DNA of 64,000 nt from Oceanirhabdus seepicola (GTDB lineage Bacteria; Bacillota; Clostridia; Clostridiales; Clostridiaceae), in contig NZ_JAGSOJ010000002.1 in assembly GCF_023684385.1 (NCBI RefSeq), forward strand, positions 496,001 through 560,000, read 5' to 3'. The position numbers and the translations under genes were made by a program. Shown piece after piece: positions 19,253 to 30,262 of the stretch (positions are counted from its first letter, which is position 1; every line of letters begins with the position of its first letter). Below the pieces are notes generated by a model that saw nothing but the letters and a program-made list of their open reading frames with translations, did not search any database and had not been told where the DNA came from.

Positions 19253-19882
19253 ATGAGTAAAGTAACACATTTTGATCACCCAATGATTCAACACAAATTA
19301 TCTATAATGAGAGATGAGAATACAGGATCTAAGGATTTTAGAGAATTAGCAAGTGAAATAGCTATGCTTATGGCTTACGAAGTAACAAGAAATATGCCTG
19401 TTGAAGAAGTAGATATTAAAACACCAATTACTACAAGAAAGTTTAAAATGCTTGCAGGTAAGAAGACAGCGATAGTACCAATACTAAGAGCTGGATTAGG
19501 TATGGTTGATGGTATGCTTAAGATTATACCTGCTGCAAAAGTTGGTCATATAGGAATGTATAGAAATGAAGAAACTCTTCAACCGGTTGAATATTTCTGT
19601 AAGCTTCCACAAGATATAGGGGAAAGAGAAGTAATAGTTACAGATCCAATGTTAGCAACTGGTGGATCTGCTATAGATGCAATAAATGCTCTTAAAAAGA
19701 GAGGGGCTAATAGCATAAGAATGATGTGTATTGTTGCTGCACCAGAAGGAATTAAAGCACTTCAAGAAAAGCACCCTGACGTTGATATATTTGTTGCGGC
19801 TATTGATGATGAACTAAATGATAAAGGATATATTGTACCAGGTCTTGGAGATGCTGGTGATAGACTTTTTGGAACAAAGTAA
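19253..19882 (+). CDS. upp: Uracil phosphoribosyltransferase
   Basis: 209 aa. Salvages uracil plus PRPP to UMP. The PRPP loop is [12 protein letters not shown] (about 129-140), and the uracil-binding end is [25 protein letters not shown]. Followed by its own terminator. Confidence 0.97.
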   Translation: MSKVTHFDHPMIQHKLSIMRDENTGSKDFRELASEIAMLMAYEVTRNMPVEEVDIKTPITTRKFKMLAGKKTAIVPILRAGLGMVDGMLKIIPAAKVGHIGMYRNEETLQPVEYFCKLPQDIGEREVIVTDPMLATGGSAIDAINALKKRGANSIRMMCIVAAPEGIKALQEKHPDVDIFVAAIDDELNDKGYIVPGLGDAGDRLFGTK

Positions 19883-19901
19883 TACAATTATTATAATTAA
19901 T

Positions 19902-19938
19902 AAACTCAAGATACTTGTTAGTGTCTTGAGTTTTTTTT
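19902..19938 (+). terminator. Intrinsic terminator of upp
   Basis: AACTCAAGATAC / GTGTCTTGAGTT stem with a TTGTTA loop and eight T residues. Confidence 0.9.
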
Positions 19939-20262
19939 GTTTACAAATATTTAAGTTGAATAAACTGCGGTTATAAGATATCATTTTTATAGAGAAGTAT
20001 GCAGATATACATAACCTTTTAGGCTTTTTATAAAAACTCATTTTATTCAAGAAATTCAAAAGTAATATTATGCAAAGAATAAAGAATAGAGTATGATACC
20101 GTATTTCTTCTTTATTATTTTTTCTTTGTTTTCTATTAAATTTATATTTGTTTAAATATAGAAATAAATTGAACACATAAATTAATTATACACCTTAGAA
20201 AATTACTTATATAAAATTAGTAATAAGCGGAGATTAAAATGGATGTTTAAGGAGTGGAGTTT
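19939..20262. other. Gap between upp and the deaminase gene
   Basis: No gene. Contains a family E-like segment at about 20069-20145 (GCAAAGAATAAAGAATAG ... TTTTTTCTTTGTTTTCTATT) and AT-rich sequence. No clear promoter was identified. Confidence 0.4.
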
Positions 20263-20751
20263 GTGAAAAGGAAAGATAAACGTAATTATTATTTAGACAT
20301 AGCAGAAACTGTTTTGGTTAGAGGAACCTGTTTAAGAAGAAATTATGGGTCAATTATTGTGAAAAATGATGAGATAATTTCCACAGGATATACTGGAGCA
20401 CCAAGGGGAAGAAAAAACTGCTGTGATTTAGATGAGTGCTTGAGAGTGAAGATGAATGTTCCAAGAGGAACACAGTATGAACTGTGTAGATCTGTTCACT
20501 CAGAAGCTAATGCAATCATTAGTGCTTCTAGAAAAGATATGATAGGCGCTGATTTATACTTGGTAGGAAAAGATATGCAAACAGGAATGCTTGTGGAAAA
20601 TGCTAATTCATGTACTATGTGTAAGCGAATGATAATAAATGCTGGGATAGCAAATGTTATAGTAAGGAATAGTGAAGAAGACTATAGAATTATTCAGGTT
20701 CAAGAATGGATTGATAATGATGATTCTATAAAGGGTGAGACTATATATTAG
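20263..20751 (+). CDS. dCMP deaminase family protein (ComEB-like)
   Basis: 162 aa. A zinc-dependent deaminase that most likely converts dCMP to dUMP. Zinc ligands are the HSE motif in SVHSEANAI (about 70-78) and SCTMCKRMIINAG (about 106-118). The usual Pro before the first Cys is replaced by Ser. The extra Cys-rich stretch KNCCDLDECLR (about 48-58) fits the second metal site of dCMP deaminases. GTG 20263 has good SD spacing (AAGGAG 20249-20254); GTG 20254 lies inside the SD. Confidence 0.9.
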   Translation: MKRKDKRNYYLDIAETVLVRGTCLRRNYGSIIVKNDEIISTGYTGAPRGRKNCCDLDECLRVKMNVPRGTQYELCRSVHSEANAIISASRKDMIGADLYLVGKDMQTGMLVENANSCTMCKRMIINAGIANVIVRNSEEDYRIIQVQEWIDNDDSIKGETIY

Positions 20752-20815
20752 ATACATAAAAAAATAAACAAGGCAGATTGACTAATTATTATTTTAATAT
20801 GTCTTAACATAGAAG
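20752..20815. repeat. Family B repeat remnant B5
   Basis: Decayed copy (GATACATAAAAAAATAAACA ... TTATTATTTTAATATGTC). Fills the gap before the next gene. Confidence 0.5.
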
Positions 20816-20832
20816 AATAGAGAGGAAAAACT

Positions 20833-21870
20833 ATGACTGATATATTTATGGCTTCAGGTGTAGCGTTAATAATATCGCTGTTTCTGACTCCCATAATCAT
20901 AAAATTTGCTTATCTTGTGGGTGCTGTTGATATCCCAAAAGATGAGAGGAGAGTACATAAAAAACCTATTGCATTATTAGGTGGAGTGTCAATATATATT
21001 GCTTTCTTATTAGGAATGATTATCAAAGAAGGCGTAATAACTTCAGGAGAGGTTGGGGTTATAATTGGTGGAACAATAATTATTATAGGAGGAGTATGGG
21101 ACGACCTGAAACCTCTTAGGCCATGGGGAAAAATGTTTTTTCAATTGAGCGCTGCGCTAGTGTTAATTGGATTTAATGTTAGTATAAATGTTATAACAAA
21201 TCCCTTTTCTGGAACAATACCATATTTGGATATAGGTTTATTAGGAATACCTTTTACTATAATATGGGTTGTTGGAATTACTAATGCATTTAACTTTATT
21301 GATGGATTAGATGGACTTTCTGCTGGAGTTGGATTTATTTCATCAGTAACTTTATTGATAATAGCAATTATTAATGGGCGATATGATGCCGCTTTAGTAA
21401 CGGCAGTTTTAAGTGGATCTTTACTTGGAATAATACCATATAATTTTTTCCCAGCTTCAATATTTATAGGAGATGCTGGTGCGCAATTTATAGGATTTAT
21501 TTTGGCAGCTGCATCAATAATGGGGGCAATAAAATCAGCTGCTACATTTGCAGTGGCAATACCAATATTAGCACTTGGGCTACCTATATATGATACTCTT
21601 TTTGCTATAATAAGAAGAAAAATAAATGGAAGACCAGTAAGTGAGGCAGATAAGGGCCATTTACACCATAGGTTATTGGATACAGGTAGATCACAAAGAA
21701 AGGTTGTTCTTTTATTGTACTTATTTAGTTGTATTTTAGGAGGATTTTCAATACTTGCTATGAATTTGAGTAACAGGAGAGCATATTTTCTTGCAGCTTG
21801 CATAGTGTCTTTAATATTTGTGATTTGTTTAAAATTGGGAGTATTTGAGAAAGAAAAAGAAAAAAAATAA
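20833..21870 (+). CDS. UDP-GlcNAc:undecaprenyl-phosphate GlcNAc-1-phosphate transferase (TagO/WecA family)
   Basis: 345 aa, about ten transmembrane helices. Starts teichoic acid or other surface-polymer synthesis by moving GlcNAc-1-P onto undecaprenyl phosphate. Cytoplasmic-loop motifs are VHKKPIALLGG, IGGVWDDLKPL, FNFIDGLDGLSAG, FIGDAGAQFIG and the HLHHRLLDTG loop, all in the expected order. MraY is less likely because it lacks this HIHH-type loop pattern. Confidence 0.92.
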   Translation: MTDIFMASGVALIISLFLTPIIIKFAYLVGAVDIPKDERRVHKKPIALLGGVSIYIAFLLGMIIKEGVITSGEVGVIIGGTIIIIGGVWDDLKPLRPWGKMFFQLSAALVLIGFNVSINVITNPFSGTIPYLDIGLLGIPFTIIWVVGITNAFNFIDGLDGLSAGVGFISSVTLLIIAIINGRYDAALVTAVLSGSLLGIIPYNFFPASIFIGDAGAQFIGFILAAASIMGAIKSAATFAVAIPILALGLPIYDTLFAIIRRKINGRPVSEADKGHLHHRLLDTGRSQRKVVLLLYLFSCILGGFSILAMNLSNRRAYFLAACIVSLIFVICLKLGVFEKEKEKK

Positions 21871-21958
21871 AAAAAAATAAAAAACATTGTTAAGTTTAAG
21901 TATTAGTAGTACATAATAATTAACAAAAATAGTATATGAAATGAATAATATTGAGATG

Positions 21959-21986
21959 AAGAGGTCACTAGATGTGACCTCTTTCT
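21959..21986 (+). terminator. Intrinsic terminator
   Basis: AAGAGGTCAC / GTGACCTCTT stem with a TAGAT loop, then TCTTTG. The U tract is weak. Confidence 0.65.
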
Positions 21987-22049
21987 TTGATAGAATAGCA
22001 TGTGTCGTTTGAAAAAAAGCCGAATTTTGATGAAAGTTATAAAGGTTAA

Positions 22050-22128
22050 TTCATCATTGCAAGAAATGATGAAAAAAAAATAATTAACTTGATATATTTT
22101 TAACAATAACTTTAACTTAGTTAAAGTT
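22050..22128 (+). promoter_or_regulatory. Two palindromes upstream of the thlA promoter
   Basis: A stem TTCATCATT / AATGATGAA (22050-22073), flanked by GTTAATT / AATTAAC, is followed by a 21-bp perfect palindrome centred at 22118 (arms AACTTTAACT and AGTTAAAGTT, 22108-22128). The second ends 28 bp before the -35 box, a position suited to a regulator site. The regulator is unknown. Confidence 0.55.
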
Positions 22129-22156
22129 TGGTGTTAAAAATATAACAATCCCTGTA

Positions 22157-22185
22157 TTGAATAATTTTTGATTTATAAGTATAAT
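22157..22185 (+). promoter_or_regulatory. thlA promoter (sigma-A type)
   Basis: TTGAAT (22157-22162), 17-bp spacer, TATAAT (22180-22185), 56 bp before the thlA ATG. Confidence 0.75.
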
Positions 22186-22241
22186 GAATTAAGTGAATTG
22201 TGAGAAATGTATAATAATACTTTCTTATAGGAGGAAATATA

Positions 22242-23429
22242 ATGAGGGAAATCGTAATTGTAAGTGCTGTTAGAACAGCTGTAGGAAGTTTTGGAGGAAC
22301 GTTGAAGAATGTTTCAGCGGTTGACTTAGGAGCAAAAGTTATTGATGAAGCTATTAAAAGAGCGGGTATTAAACCAGAAAATGTAGATGAGGTATTAATG
22401 GGTAATGTACTACAGGCTGGTTTAGGACAGAATACAGCAAGGCAGTCAGCGGTTAAAGCTGGTCTACCTGTTGAAATACCTGCAATGACAATAAATAAAG
22501 TATGTGGTTCAGGATTAAGAACTATATCATTAGCTGCACAGATGATAAAATGCGGAGATGCTGATATTATTATTGCTGGTGGAATGGAGAATATGTCATT
22601 AGCACCTTATACTATGAAGAGTGCAAGATGGGGTCAGAGAATGGGAAATACAGAGATGGTTGATGTAATGATTAATGATGGTCTTTGGGATGCATTCAAT
22701 GATTACCATATGGGAATTACAGCAGAAAATATTGCTGAGAGATGGAACTTAAGTAGAGAAGAGCAAGATAAATTCGCAGCTGGATCTCAACAAAAAGCAG
22801 AAAAAGCTATTTCAGAGAATCGTTTCAAAGAGGAGATAGTACCTATTAATATCCCTCAAAGAAAAGGTGATCCTATAGTTTTTGATAAAGATGAGTTCCC
22901 AAGAAGTGGGGTTACTGCTGAAAAATTAAGTAAGCTTAGACCTGCATTTAAAAAAGATGGGACAGTTACTGCAGGTAATTCATCAGGAATAAATGATGGA
23001 GCAGCAGCGGTTGTTGTTATGAGTTTAGAAAAAGCACAAGAATTAGGATTAGAGCCAATGGTTAAAATAGTTTCTTATGGTTCTAAAGGAGTAAATCCTG
23101 AAATTATGGGATATGGTCCTGTTGGAGCAAGTAAAGAGGCTTTGAAGAAAGCTGATATGAAAATTGAAGATATTGATCTTATTGAAGCAAATGAAGCTTT
23201 TGCTGCTCAGAGTCTTGCAGTAGCTAAGGATATGAAATTTGATATGGAAAAAGTGAATGTAAATGGAGGGGCTATAGCTTTAGGTCATCCAGTAGGAGCT
23301 TCAGGAACAAGAATAGCTGTTACATTAATTCATGAAATGATGAAAAGAGATAAAGTTAAACGAGGATTGGCCACTTTGTGTATTGGTGGTGGATTAGGTT
23401 CTGCAATTATCTTTGAAAAATGTAAATAG
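22242..23429 (+). CDS. thlA: Acetyl-CoA acetyltransferase (thiolase)
   Basis: 395 aa. Condenses two acetyl-CoA to acetoacetyl-CoA, the entry step of clostridial butyrate/butanol pathways, though it also serves acetate or PHB-type chemistry elsewhere. The acyl-accepting C88 is in NKVCGSGL. The catalytic His is in [10 protein letters not shown] (about 349), and the second Cys is in [10 protein letters not shown] (about 379). SD TAGGAGG. Has a strong promoter and terminator of its own. Confidence 0.96.
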   Translation: MREIVIVSAVRTAVGSFGGTLKNVSAVDLGAKVIDEAIKRAGIKPENVDEVLMGNVLQAGLGQNTARQSAVKAGLPVEIPAMTINKVCGSGLRTISLAAQMIKCGDADIIIAGGMENMSLAPYTMKSARWGQRMGNTEMVDVMINDGLWDAFNDYHMGITAENIAERWNLSREEQDKFAAGSQQKAEKAISENRFKEEIVPINIPQRKGDPIVFDKDEFPRSGVTAEKLSKLRPAFKKDGTVTAGNSSGINDGAAAVVVMSLEKAQELGLEPMVKIVSYGSKGVNPEIMGYGPVGASKEALKKADMKIEDIDLIEANEAFAAQSLAVAKDMKFDMEKVNVNGGAIALGHPVGASGTRIAVTLIHEMMKRDKVKRGLATLCIGGGLGSAIIFEKCK

Positions 23430-23442
23430 AACACCAACATAT

Positions 23443-23477
23443 AAAAAGGTCGCTACAGTTGTAGCGGCCTTTTTTTG
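23443..23477 (+). terminator. Intrinsic terminator of thlA
   Basis: AAAAAGGTCGCTAC - AGTT - GTAGCGGCCTTTTTTT; long GC-rich stem and T run. Confidence 0.92.
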
Positions 23478-23548
23478 TTATGGGGTATAAAATGTCGTCA
23501 TCTAAGGGAAAATAAAATAAAATTTAGTTTATATAAGGGGCGTCTAAA

Positions 23549-23902
23549 ATGATAAAGTCCAACAAAAAAGTGATTGTGACGATATTGGGTCTTCTTGCAA
23601 TAGTGATATATTTGAGTGCAAGTGAAGGTATTATGTATGGAGTATTTTTTTCACTTGGTATTTCGTGTGCAGTATTAAATTGTGGAATTAGATATTATGC
23701 TAATTTTTATTTTCTATTGAGAAAGAGTATGAGTGCTATAACATTCATTTCCTTATATTTATTGAGATTAGCAATAACTGTTTCAATAGGATTTTTTTTA
23801 ATTAGGAACTCTTTTATGAGTGGTCTAATATTTCTTTTAGGGTTTACAGTTCAGTTTATAATTTTACCACGGGTGTCTGATTTTTTTGTTATAAACAAGT
23901 AA
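23549..23902 (+). CDS. atpI: ATP synthase accessory protein AtpI
   Basis: 117 aa with four predicted transmembrane helices. First gene of the ATP synthase operon, 12 bp before atpB. AtpI-type proteins help assemble the c-ring. Sequence conservation in this family is low, so the call leans on size, topology and position. Confidence 0.75.
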   Translation: MIKSNKKVIVTILGLLAIVIYLSASEGIMYGVFFSLGISCAVLNCGIRYYANFYFLLRKSMSAITFISLYLLRLAITVSIGFFLIRNSFMSGLIFLLGFTVQFIILPRVSDFFVINK

Positions 23903-23914
23903 GGAGGGGGATGT

Positions 23915-24547
23915 ATGAAGGTTCCTTTGAGCGTAATTATACAGTGGGTGATTATGTTGCTATTAATAGGGTACTTTTTAATTATTGGAAGAAAAATAAG
24001 GAAGATACCAAGAAAAAACCAAAATTTTTGGGAAATGGTTGTGGCGAAATTTATTAATATTGTTGAGACAAATATTGGAGAAAAGTATAAGGGGTTATCA
24101 GTATATTTTCTAGTGCTAAGTATATTTTTGTTTTTATGTAACATGACGGGATTAATAGGAATTAAAAATCCAACTACTGATTATAGTTTTTGCTTTGCAT
24201 TAGGTATAATGAATTTTTTCTTAATACAATATTTTGCAATTAAGAGGAATGGAGTGAAAGGATATTTTATGGGTTTTTTAAAGCCAATGAGTTTGATGTT
24301 TCCACTGAATTTAATGGAGAGAGTCCTCTTACCAATATCACTGAGTCTGCGACTTTTTGGAAATATATTTGCAGCATATCTTATATTGGAAATTATCTAT
24401 GAAGGCTTGATATCTATATCACCTGTAGCAGCAATAGGAATTCCAATTCCATTTCATTTATTTTTTGATATATTTGATGGTACGCTTCAAGTTATTATTT
24501 TTATTTTATTAAGTATGATAAATATGAAAATCATTTGTGAGCATTAG
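23915..24547 (+). CDS. atpB: F-type ATP synthase subunit a
   Basis: 210 aa, five to six transmembrane helices. Forms the ion half-channels next to the c-ring. The essential Arg is in SLRLFGNIFAAYLI (about 145-158). SD AAGGAGGGG. Confidence 0.95.
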   Translation: MKVPLSVIIQWVIMLLLIGYFLIIGRKIRKIPRKNQNFWEMVVAKFINIVETNIGEKYKGLSVYFLVLSIFLFLCNMTGLIGIKNPTTDYSFCFALGIMNFFLIQYFAIKRNGVKGYFMGFLKPMSLMFPLNLMERVLLPISLSLRLFGNIFAAYLILEIIYEGLISISPVAAIGIPIPFHLFFDIFDGTLQVIIFILLSMINMKIICEH

Positions 24548-24605
24548 GCGTATGAAAATAAACTCGTATACTGACTAGTTATTTATTTGAATGTGTCTTA
24601 GAAAG
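24546..24605. repeat. Family B repeat inside the atp operon, copy B6
   Basis: TTAGGCGTATGAAAATAAAC ... TTATTTATTTGAATGTGTCT fills the atpB-atpE gap. It starts at the atpB stop codon and runs into the atpE SD (AAAGGAGG). Confidence 0.7.
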
Positions 24606-24616
24606 GAGGATTATTT

Positions 24617-24856
24617 ATGGAAGATGTATTTGTTCTAGGCATGAGAGCTTTAGGTGCAGGAATAGCGGCACTGGCTTGCATAGGAGGAGGTATTGGTACT
24701 GGAATAGCCACATCAAAAGCAGTTGAAGGAATTGCTAGGCAGCCAGAAGCATCTGGTGAAATATTGAAGGTGCTTATAATTGGTGGTGCTCTTTCGGAGG
24801 CCACTGCTATTTATGGTTTATTAGTTTCTTTGCTACTGATTTTTGTAGGTTTATAG
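24617..24856 (+). CDS. atpE: F-type ATP synthase subunit c
   Basis: 79 aa, two-helix hairpin with loop ARQPE. The ion-binding carboxylate is E61 in [12 protein letters not shown]. At the positions that hold Gln and Ser ligands in Na+-type c subunits (Q32 and S66 of Ilyobacter), this protein has T28 and A62. That favours proton coupling. Confidence 0.97.
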   Translation: MEDVFVLGMRALGAGIAALACIGGGIGTGIATSKAVEGIARQPEASGEILKVLIIGGALSEATAIYGLLVSLLLIFVGL

Positions 24857-24868
24857 GAGAATTAAGAC

Positions 24869-25360
24869 ATGATTGAAATTAATTTAAAGGTAATAGCTAT
24901 TTCTCTAGTGAATTTTATTATTCTTTTATTTGTGTTGAATAAAATATTTTTTTCTAAGTTAATAATTTTTTTAGATAATAGAAAAGAAGAAATTAGAGGA
25001 AGCTTTGAGAAAATTGATGACGAAAATAAAAAAATAATTGGAGAGAAGAATAAACTTTATAAAGAAGAACTTAATATTAAAAAAGAAGGAAGTAAAATTA
25101 TTGAAGAATATAAAGAAAAGGCAATGGAAGAGAGAAATAGAACTTTGATTAGAACGAAAGATGAGGTTGAAGAGTTAAGAGAAAAAGCCGCAAATAATCT
25201 AAAAGATGAAGAAGTAAGATTTCAGAAAAGATTAAAAGCTATGAGTATGGATTTGAGTACGGAAATTTGTAAAAAAGTTCTTAAAGAAGTTCTTGATGAA
25301 GAATCTCAAAAGAAAATTATTAATTCATTTATTAATAGGTTGGAAAAAACTGATGTATGA
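24869..25360 (+). CDS. atpF: F-type ATP synthase subunit b
   Basis: 163 aa. One N-terminal transmembrane helix (about 6-25) and a long charged coiled coil form the peripheral stalk. Overlaps atpH by 8 bp. Confidence 0.95.
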   Translation: MIEINLKVIAISLVNFIILLFVLNKIFFSKLIIFLDNRKEEIRGSFEKIDDENKKIIGEKNKLYKEELNIKKEGSKIIEEYKEKAMEERNRTLIRTKDEVEELREKAANNLKDEEVRFQKRLKAMSMDLSTEICKKVLKEVLDEESQKKIINSFINRLEKTDV

Positions 25361-25877
25361 ATTTTTGGATAGAAGATATGCTCTGGCTCTATATAAAATT
25401 GCAAAAGAAAAAGAAAAAACGGAAGAGTATTTAAATGAATTGGTTAATATAAATGAGAATATAGAAAAATGTAGTGAGATTCAAGTAATATTGGAGCATC
25501 CTAAAATTAGCACAAGAGAGAAAAAAGAGTTATTTTTAAAAATATGGAAGGATAAGATTGAAGAAGATTTGATGAACTTTTTATTAGTATTGATTGAAAA
25601 GAAGAGAATTAAATTCCTCAAAGAAAAAATTGAGCAATATAGAATTATCCTTTTAGAAGATAATAATATTTTAGAAGTGAAGATATGTAGTTCAATAGAA
25701 CTGAGCAAAGAACAGGAAAATCGATTGATTTCTGTTCTTCAAAAAAAAACGGGAAAGAAAATTTTGATTATAAAGAGAATAGATAAAAATTTGATAGGTG
25801 GATGTACATTATTGTATGGTGATAAATTTATTGATTATTCATTATGTAACAGGGTAGAGTTCTTAAACAAGGAGTAG
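25353..25877 (+). CDS. atpH: F-type ATP synthase subunit delta
   Basis: 174 aa. Joins the b stalk to the alpha3beta3 head. Family landmarks are RRYALALYKIA near the N-terminus and the C-terminal KIDKNLIGGCTLLYGDKFIDYSL-like segment (here 'RIDKNLIGG..YGDKFIDYS'). ATG 25353 overlaps the atpF stop; the upstream in-frame extension lies within atpF and is not used. Confidence 0.93.
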   Translation: MYEFLDRRYALALYKIAKEKEKTEEYLNELVNINENIEKCSEIQVILEHPKISTREKKELFLKIWKDKIEEDLMNFLLVLIEKKRIKFLKEKIEQYRIILLEDNNILEVKICSSIELSKEQENRLISVLQKKTGKKILIIKRIDKNLIGGCTLLYGDKFIDYSLCNRVEFLNKE

Positions 25878-25883
25878 AGTGAA

Positions 25884-27389
25884 ATGCATATAAAACCTGA
25901 AGAAATAACGAATATAATAAAAAAAGAAATACAAAATTTTCAAAACGAGATGCAAAAGGAAGATGTTGGCTCAGTAATTCAAGTTGGCGATGGTATAGCA
26001 AGGGTTTATGGACTGAAGAATTGCATGGAAGGCGAGCTTTTAAAATTTAATGATGAAGTCTATGGAATTGCACTTAATTTAGAAAAAGATAATGTAGGAT
26101 GTGTAATATTAGGATCAGATGAACATATAAAAGAAGGGGAACAGGTTGTAAGTTGTGGAAGGATAATGGATATACCCGTTGGGGATGCGTTCATTGGTAG
26201 AGTTATTGATCCAATGGGAAAACCATTAGATGAAAAGGGAGAAATATTAAGTAATGAGAGAAGAGCAATCGAATGGAAAGCGCCTAGTATCATGGATAGA
26301 CAGGGAGTTAGAGAACCTCTGCTTACAGGAATAAAAGCTATTGATAGTATGGTACCTATAGGGAAGGGACAGAGAGAGTTAATTATTGGAGACAGGCAAA
26401 TAGGAAAAACAGCTATCACCATAGATACAATACTAAATCAAAAGGGTAAAGATGTAGTATGTATTTATGTAGCAATTGGTCAGAAGAGATCTACAGTAGC
26501 TCAGATATATAATACATTATCAAATTTTGGAGCTATGGAATATAGCATTATTGTGAGTGCTACTGCTTCAGAATCAGCTCCACTACAATACATAGCACCC
26601 TTTGCAGGGTGTAGTTTAGGTGAGTATTTCATGTATAGAGGGAAAGATGTACTTATTATATATGATGATTTGACAAAGCATGCTGTTGCATATAGAACAA
26701 TGTCATTACTTTTAAGGAGACCACCTGGGAGAGAGGCTTATCCTGGTGATGTATTTTATCTCCATTCTAGATTATTGGAAAGAGCTGCTAAACTTTCGGA
26801 TGCTTTAGGGGGAGGGTCAATGACTGCACTTCCACTTATTGAAACATTAGAAGGTGATGTAACTGCATATATTCCAACGAATGTGATATCTATAACAGAT
26901 GGGCAAATTTTTCTTGAAACCGATCTTTTCCATTCAGGAGTAAGACCAGCTATTAATGCAGGGATATCAGTATCAAGAGTTGGGGGCAATGCTCAGACAA
27001 AAATAATGAAAAAGATAACAGGTACTTTGAGGATTGAACTTGCACAATATAGGGAACTAGCTAGTTTTGCACAATTTGGTTCTGAGCTTGAAAAAGAGGC
27101 TCAGAGGAAATTAGATAAAGGAAAAAGATTAGTTGAAATATTAAAACAGAATAAAAATAGTCCTATGGAACTACATCATATGATCTTAATTTTATATTGT
27201 GGTACAAAAGATTATTTATTAGATATTCCAGTAAAAAAAATAACCAAATTCGAAAGAGAATTTCTCAAATTTATGGATAATACTCATCAAGAGATTATTA
27301 ATTACATAAAAGAAGATAATTACGATGAATTCAAAAATAATATAGATGATGCAGTTGTAGAGTTTAAAAAAATATTCTTAGGCACATGA
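25884..27389 (+). CDS. atpA: F-type ATP synthase subunit alpha
   Basis: 501 aa. Non-catalytic nucleotide-binding subunit. [11 protein letters not shown] at the N-terminal barrel, P-loop GDRQIGKT (about 169-176), and [15 protein letters not shown] and [10 protein letters not shown] in the expected order. Confidence 0.98.
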   Translation: MHIKPEEITNIIKKEIQNFQNEMQKEDVGSVIQVGDGIARVYGLKNCMEGELLKFNDEVYGIALNLEKDNVGCVILGSDEHIKEGEQVVSCGRIMDIPVGDAFIGRVIDPMGKPLDEKGEILSNERRAIEWKAPSIMDRQGVREPLLTGIKAIDSMVPIGKGQRELIIGDRQIGKTAITIDTILNQKGKDVVCIYVAIGQKRSTVAQIYNTLSNFGAMEYSIIVSATASESAPLQYIAPFAGCSLGEYFMYRGKDVLIIYDDLTKHAVAYRTMSLLLRRPPGREAYPGDVFYLHSRLLERAAKLSDALGGGSMTALPLIETLEGDVTAYIPTNVISITDGQIFLETDLFHSGVRPAINAGISVSRVGGNAQTKIMKKITGTLRIELAQYRELASFAQFGSELEKEAQRKLDKGKRLVEILKQNKNSPMELHHMILILYCGTKDYLLDIPVKKITKFEREFLKFMDNTHQEIINYIKEDNYDEFKNNIDDAVVEFKKIFLGT

Positions 27390-27417
27390 AAATAAATTAA
27401 AAAAGGGGAAAATTTTT

Positions 27418-28236
27418 GTGGCAGCAAGTTTGGCATTGATTAAAAGGCGAATTAAATCTATAGAAAACACAATGAAAATTACTAAAGCTATGAGTATGGT
27501 AGCAAACTCTAAATTCTCCAAAAGCAAGTCTAATTTATATGTAAATAATGAGTATGCCAAAAAAATGAAGGATGGAGTAAATAAGCTTTTAACAAATGAG
27601 AATTTGAAAGAATATGTGAAAGAAATTGATGAGAGAAAAAAACTATTTATTATTATGAGTTCTGATCTAGGGTTATGTGGTGCATTTAATAGTGGAACAG
27701 CAAAGAGAGCCTTTATTGAAAAAGAAAAAAATAAAAATTGTAAGTTTATAGTTTGTGGAACGAAAGGTAGAGATTTTATAGGTGCTATAGGTGGAGAAAC
27801 TATAGCTGAATATGTTGAGTTACCATATTATCCCAGTATTAAAGAAAGTCGAATTATTAGCAATAAGATTATGAGGTATTTCAAAGAAGAAAAGTGTGAA
27901 ATTTATGCTATATATTATAAATTTATATCAGTAATAAAGAAAGAATTGATTCTTGAAAAAATTTTTCCATTTGATATTAAAGAAGAACAGTGGAATGAGC
28001 AAAAATCGATTTCAGTTGAAGATATTTTAACATTGTATTTTGACAGTGTAATATTAAATATATTAATGCAATCAAAAACATCAGAACTGAGTTTCAGAAT
28101 AGAAACTACAAATAATGCTCTAAAAAATGGTAAAGAGTTATTGGCAGATCTTAGGAAAAGGTATAACAGAATACGTCAAAGCAATATTACTAATGAAATA
28201 AGTGAGATTATTGGAGGCGTAGAGGCATTGAAATAA
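27418..28236 (+). CDS. atpG: F-type ATP synthase subunit gamma
   Basis: 272 aa. Central rotor shaft. IKRRIKSIENTMKITKAMSMVA at the N-terminus and the C-terminal coil 'RYNRIRQSNITNEISEIIGG' are signatures. Start GTG 27418 with AAAGGGGAA. Half a family B repeat lies in the atpA-atpG gap (27379-27398). Confidence 0.95.
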   Translation: MAASLALIKRRIKSIENTMKITKAMSMVANSKFSKSKSNLYVNNEYAKKMKDGVNKLLTNENLKEYVKEIDERKKLFIIMSSDLGLCGAFNSGTAKRAFIEKEKNKNCKFIVCGTKGRDFIGAIGGETIAEYVELPYYPSIKESRIISNKIMRYFKEEKCEIYAIYYKFISVIKKELILEKIFPFDIKEEQWNEQKSISVEDILTLYFDSVILNILMQSKTSELSFRIETTNNALKNGKELLADLRKRYNRIRQSNITNEISEIIGGVEALK

Positions 28237-28302
28237 AGGGCATGAAAAGAATTATAAAGACGAGTAAGTTGTTTGATTTATTATTTGAATGTTTAAAAGG
28301 GT
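28236..28302. repeat. Family B repeat inside the atp operon, copy B8
   Basis: AGGGCATGAAAAGAATTATA ... TTATTATTTGAATGTTTAAA fills the atpG-atpD gap. Confidence 0.6.
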
Positions 28303-28304
28303 GA

Positions 28305-29708
<1,404 letters not shown>

Positions 29709-29725
29709 AATCAAGGAGAGAATTT

Positions 29726-30124
29726 ATGAGAGAATTCAACATTAAAATAATTAGTACTCAGGGAACTTTTATGGAAGATAAGATAGAAGAAATAAAATTA
29801 AAAGATCTAGATGGAAAGTTCTCTATTCTATCTAATCATGAAGCTCGAGTTGTTTTTATTGTTCCTTGTAGGGGCGAGGTTGTACGGAAGAGTTCGAGAG
29901 AAACTTTATTCTTATCATTTGGGATATTGAATGTTGATGAAAATGGAGATGTATTAATAACCTGTGAAGCTTGTGAGTGGAAAAAGGATATTGATATAAA
30001 TAGATCAAAGAAATCAAAAGAACGAGCTTTGAATAGAATAGACAAAAATAAAGATGGGATTGATATACAAAGGGCCGAAAAGGCATTAATGAGAGCACTA
30101 GCAAGAATTGAAAGCGTAAGTTGA
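29726..30124 (+). CDS. atpC: F-type ATP synthase subunit epsilon
   Basis: 132 aa. N-terminal beta barrel (about 1-83) and C-terminal helical hairpin (RIDKNK..IDIQRAEKALMRALARIE) that can inhibit ATP hydrolysis. Last gene of the operon; its final codons form one arm of the terminator. Confidence 0.93.
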   Translation: MREFNIKIISTQGTFMEDKIEEIKLKDLDGKFSILSNHEARVVFIVPCRGEVVRKSSRETLFLSFGILNVDENGDVLITCEACEWKKDIDINRSKKSKERALNRIDKNKDGIDIQRAEKALMRALARIESVS

Positions 30125-30163
30125 ACTTTTAGGAGTTCATCTTACGCTTTCACACTTTTTTGA
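30110..30163 (+). terminator. Intrinsic terminator of the atp operon
   Basis: GAAAGCGTAAG (30110-30120) pairs with CTTACGCTTTC (30141-30151), with inner TGAACT / AGTTCA, followed by CACACTTTTTTG. Confidence 0.85.
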
Positions 30164-30262
30164 TATAAAAATATATTAGTTATATAGAAACTTATAAATT
30201 ATTTAAATCTTTATAGTTTAATTTTTGAAATAATGGCAATTATAAAAGTAGGAGGCTTGGAC

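Noticed and set aside
19814..20176. 120-codon minus-strand ORF downstream of upp
   Set aside because: Covers the upp terminator and AT-rich repeat sequence; low-complexity Lys/Leu/Asn protein.
21141..21887. 248-codon minus-strand ORF opposite the TagO/WecA gene
   Set aside because: Antisense shadow of a well-conserved membrane protein gene; no SD and composition mirrors the + strand gene.
26060..26422. Minus-strand ORF opposite atpA
   Set aside because: Shadow frame of atpA.
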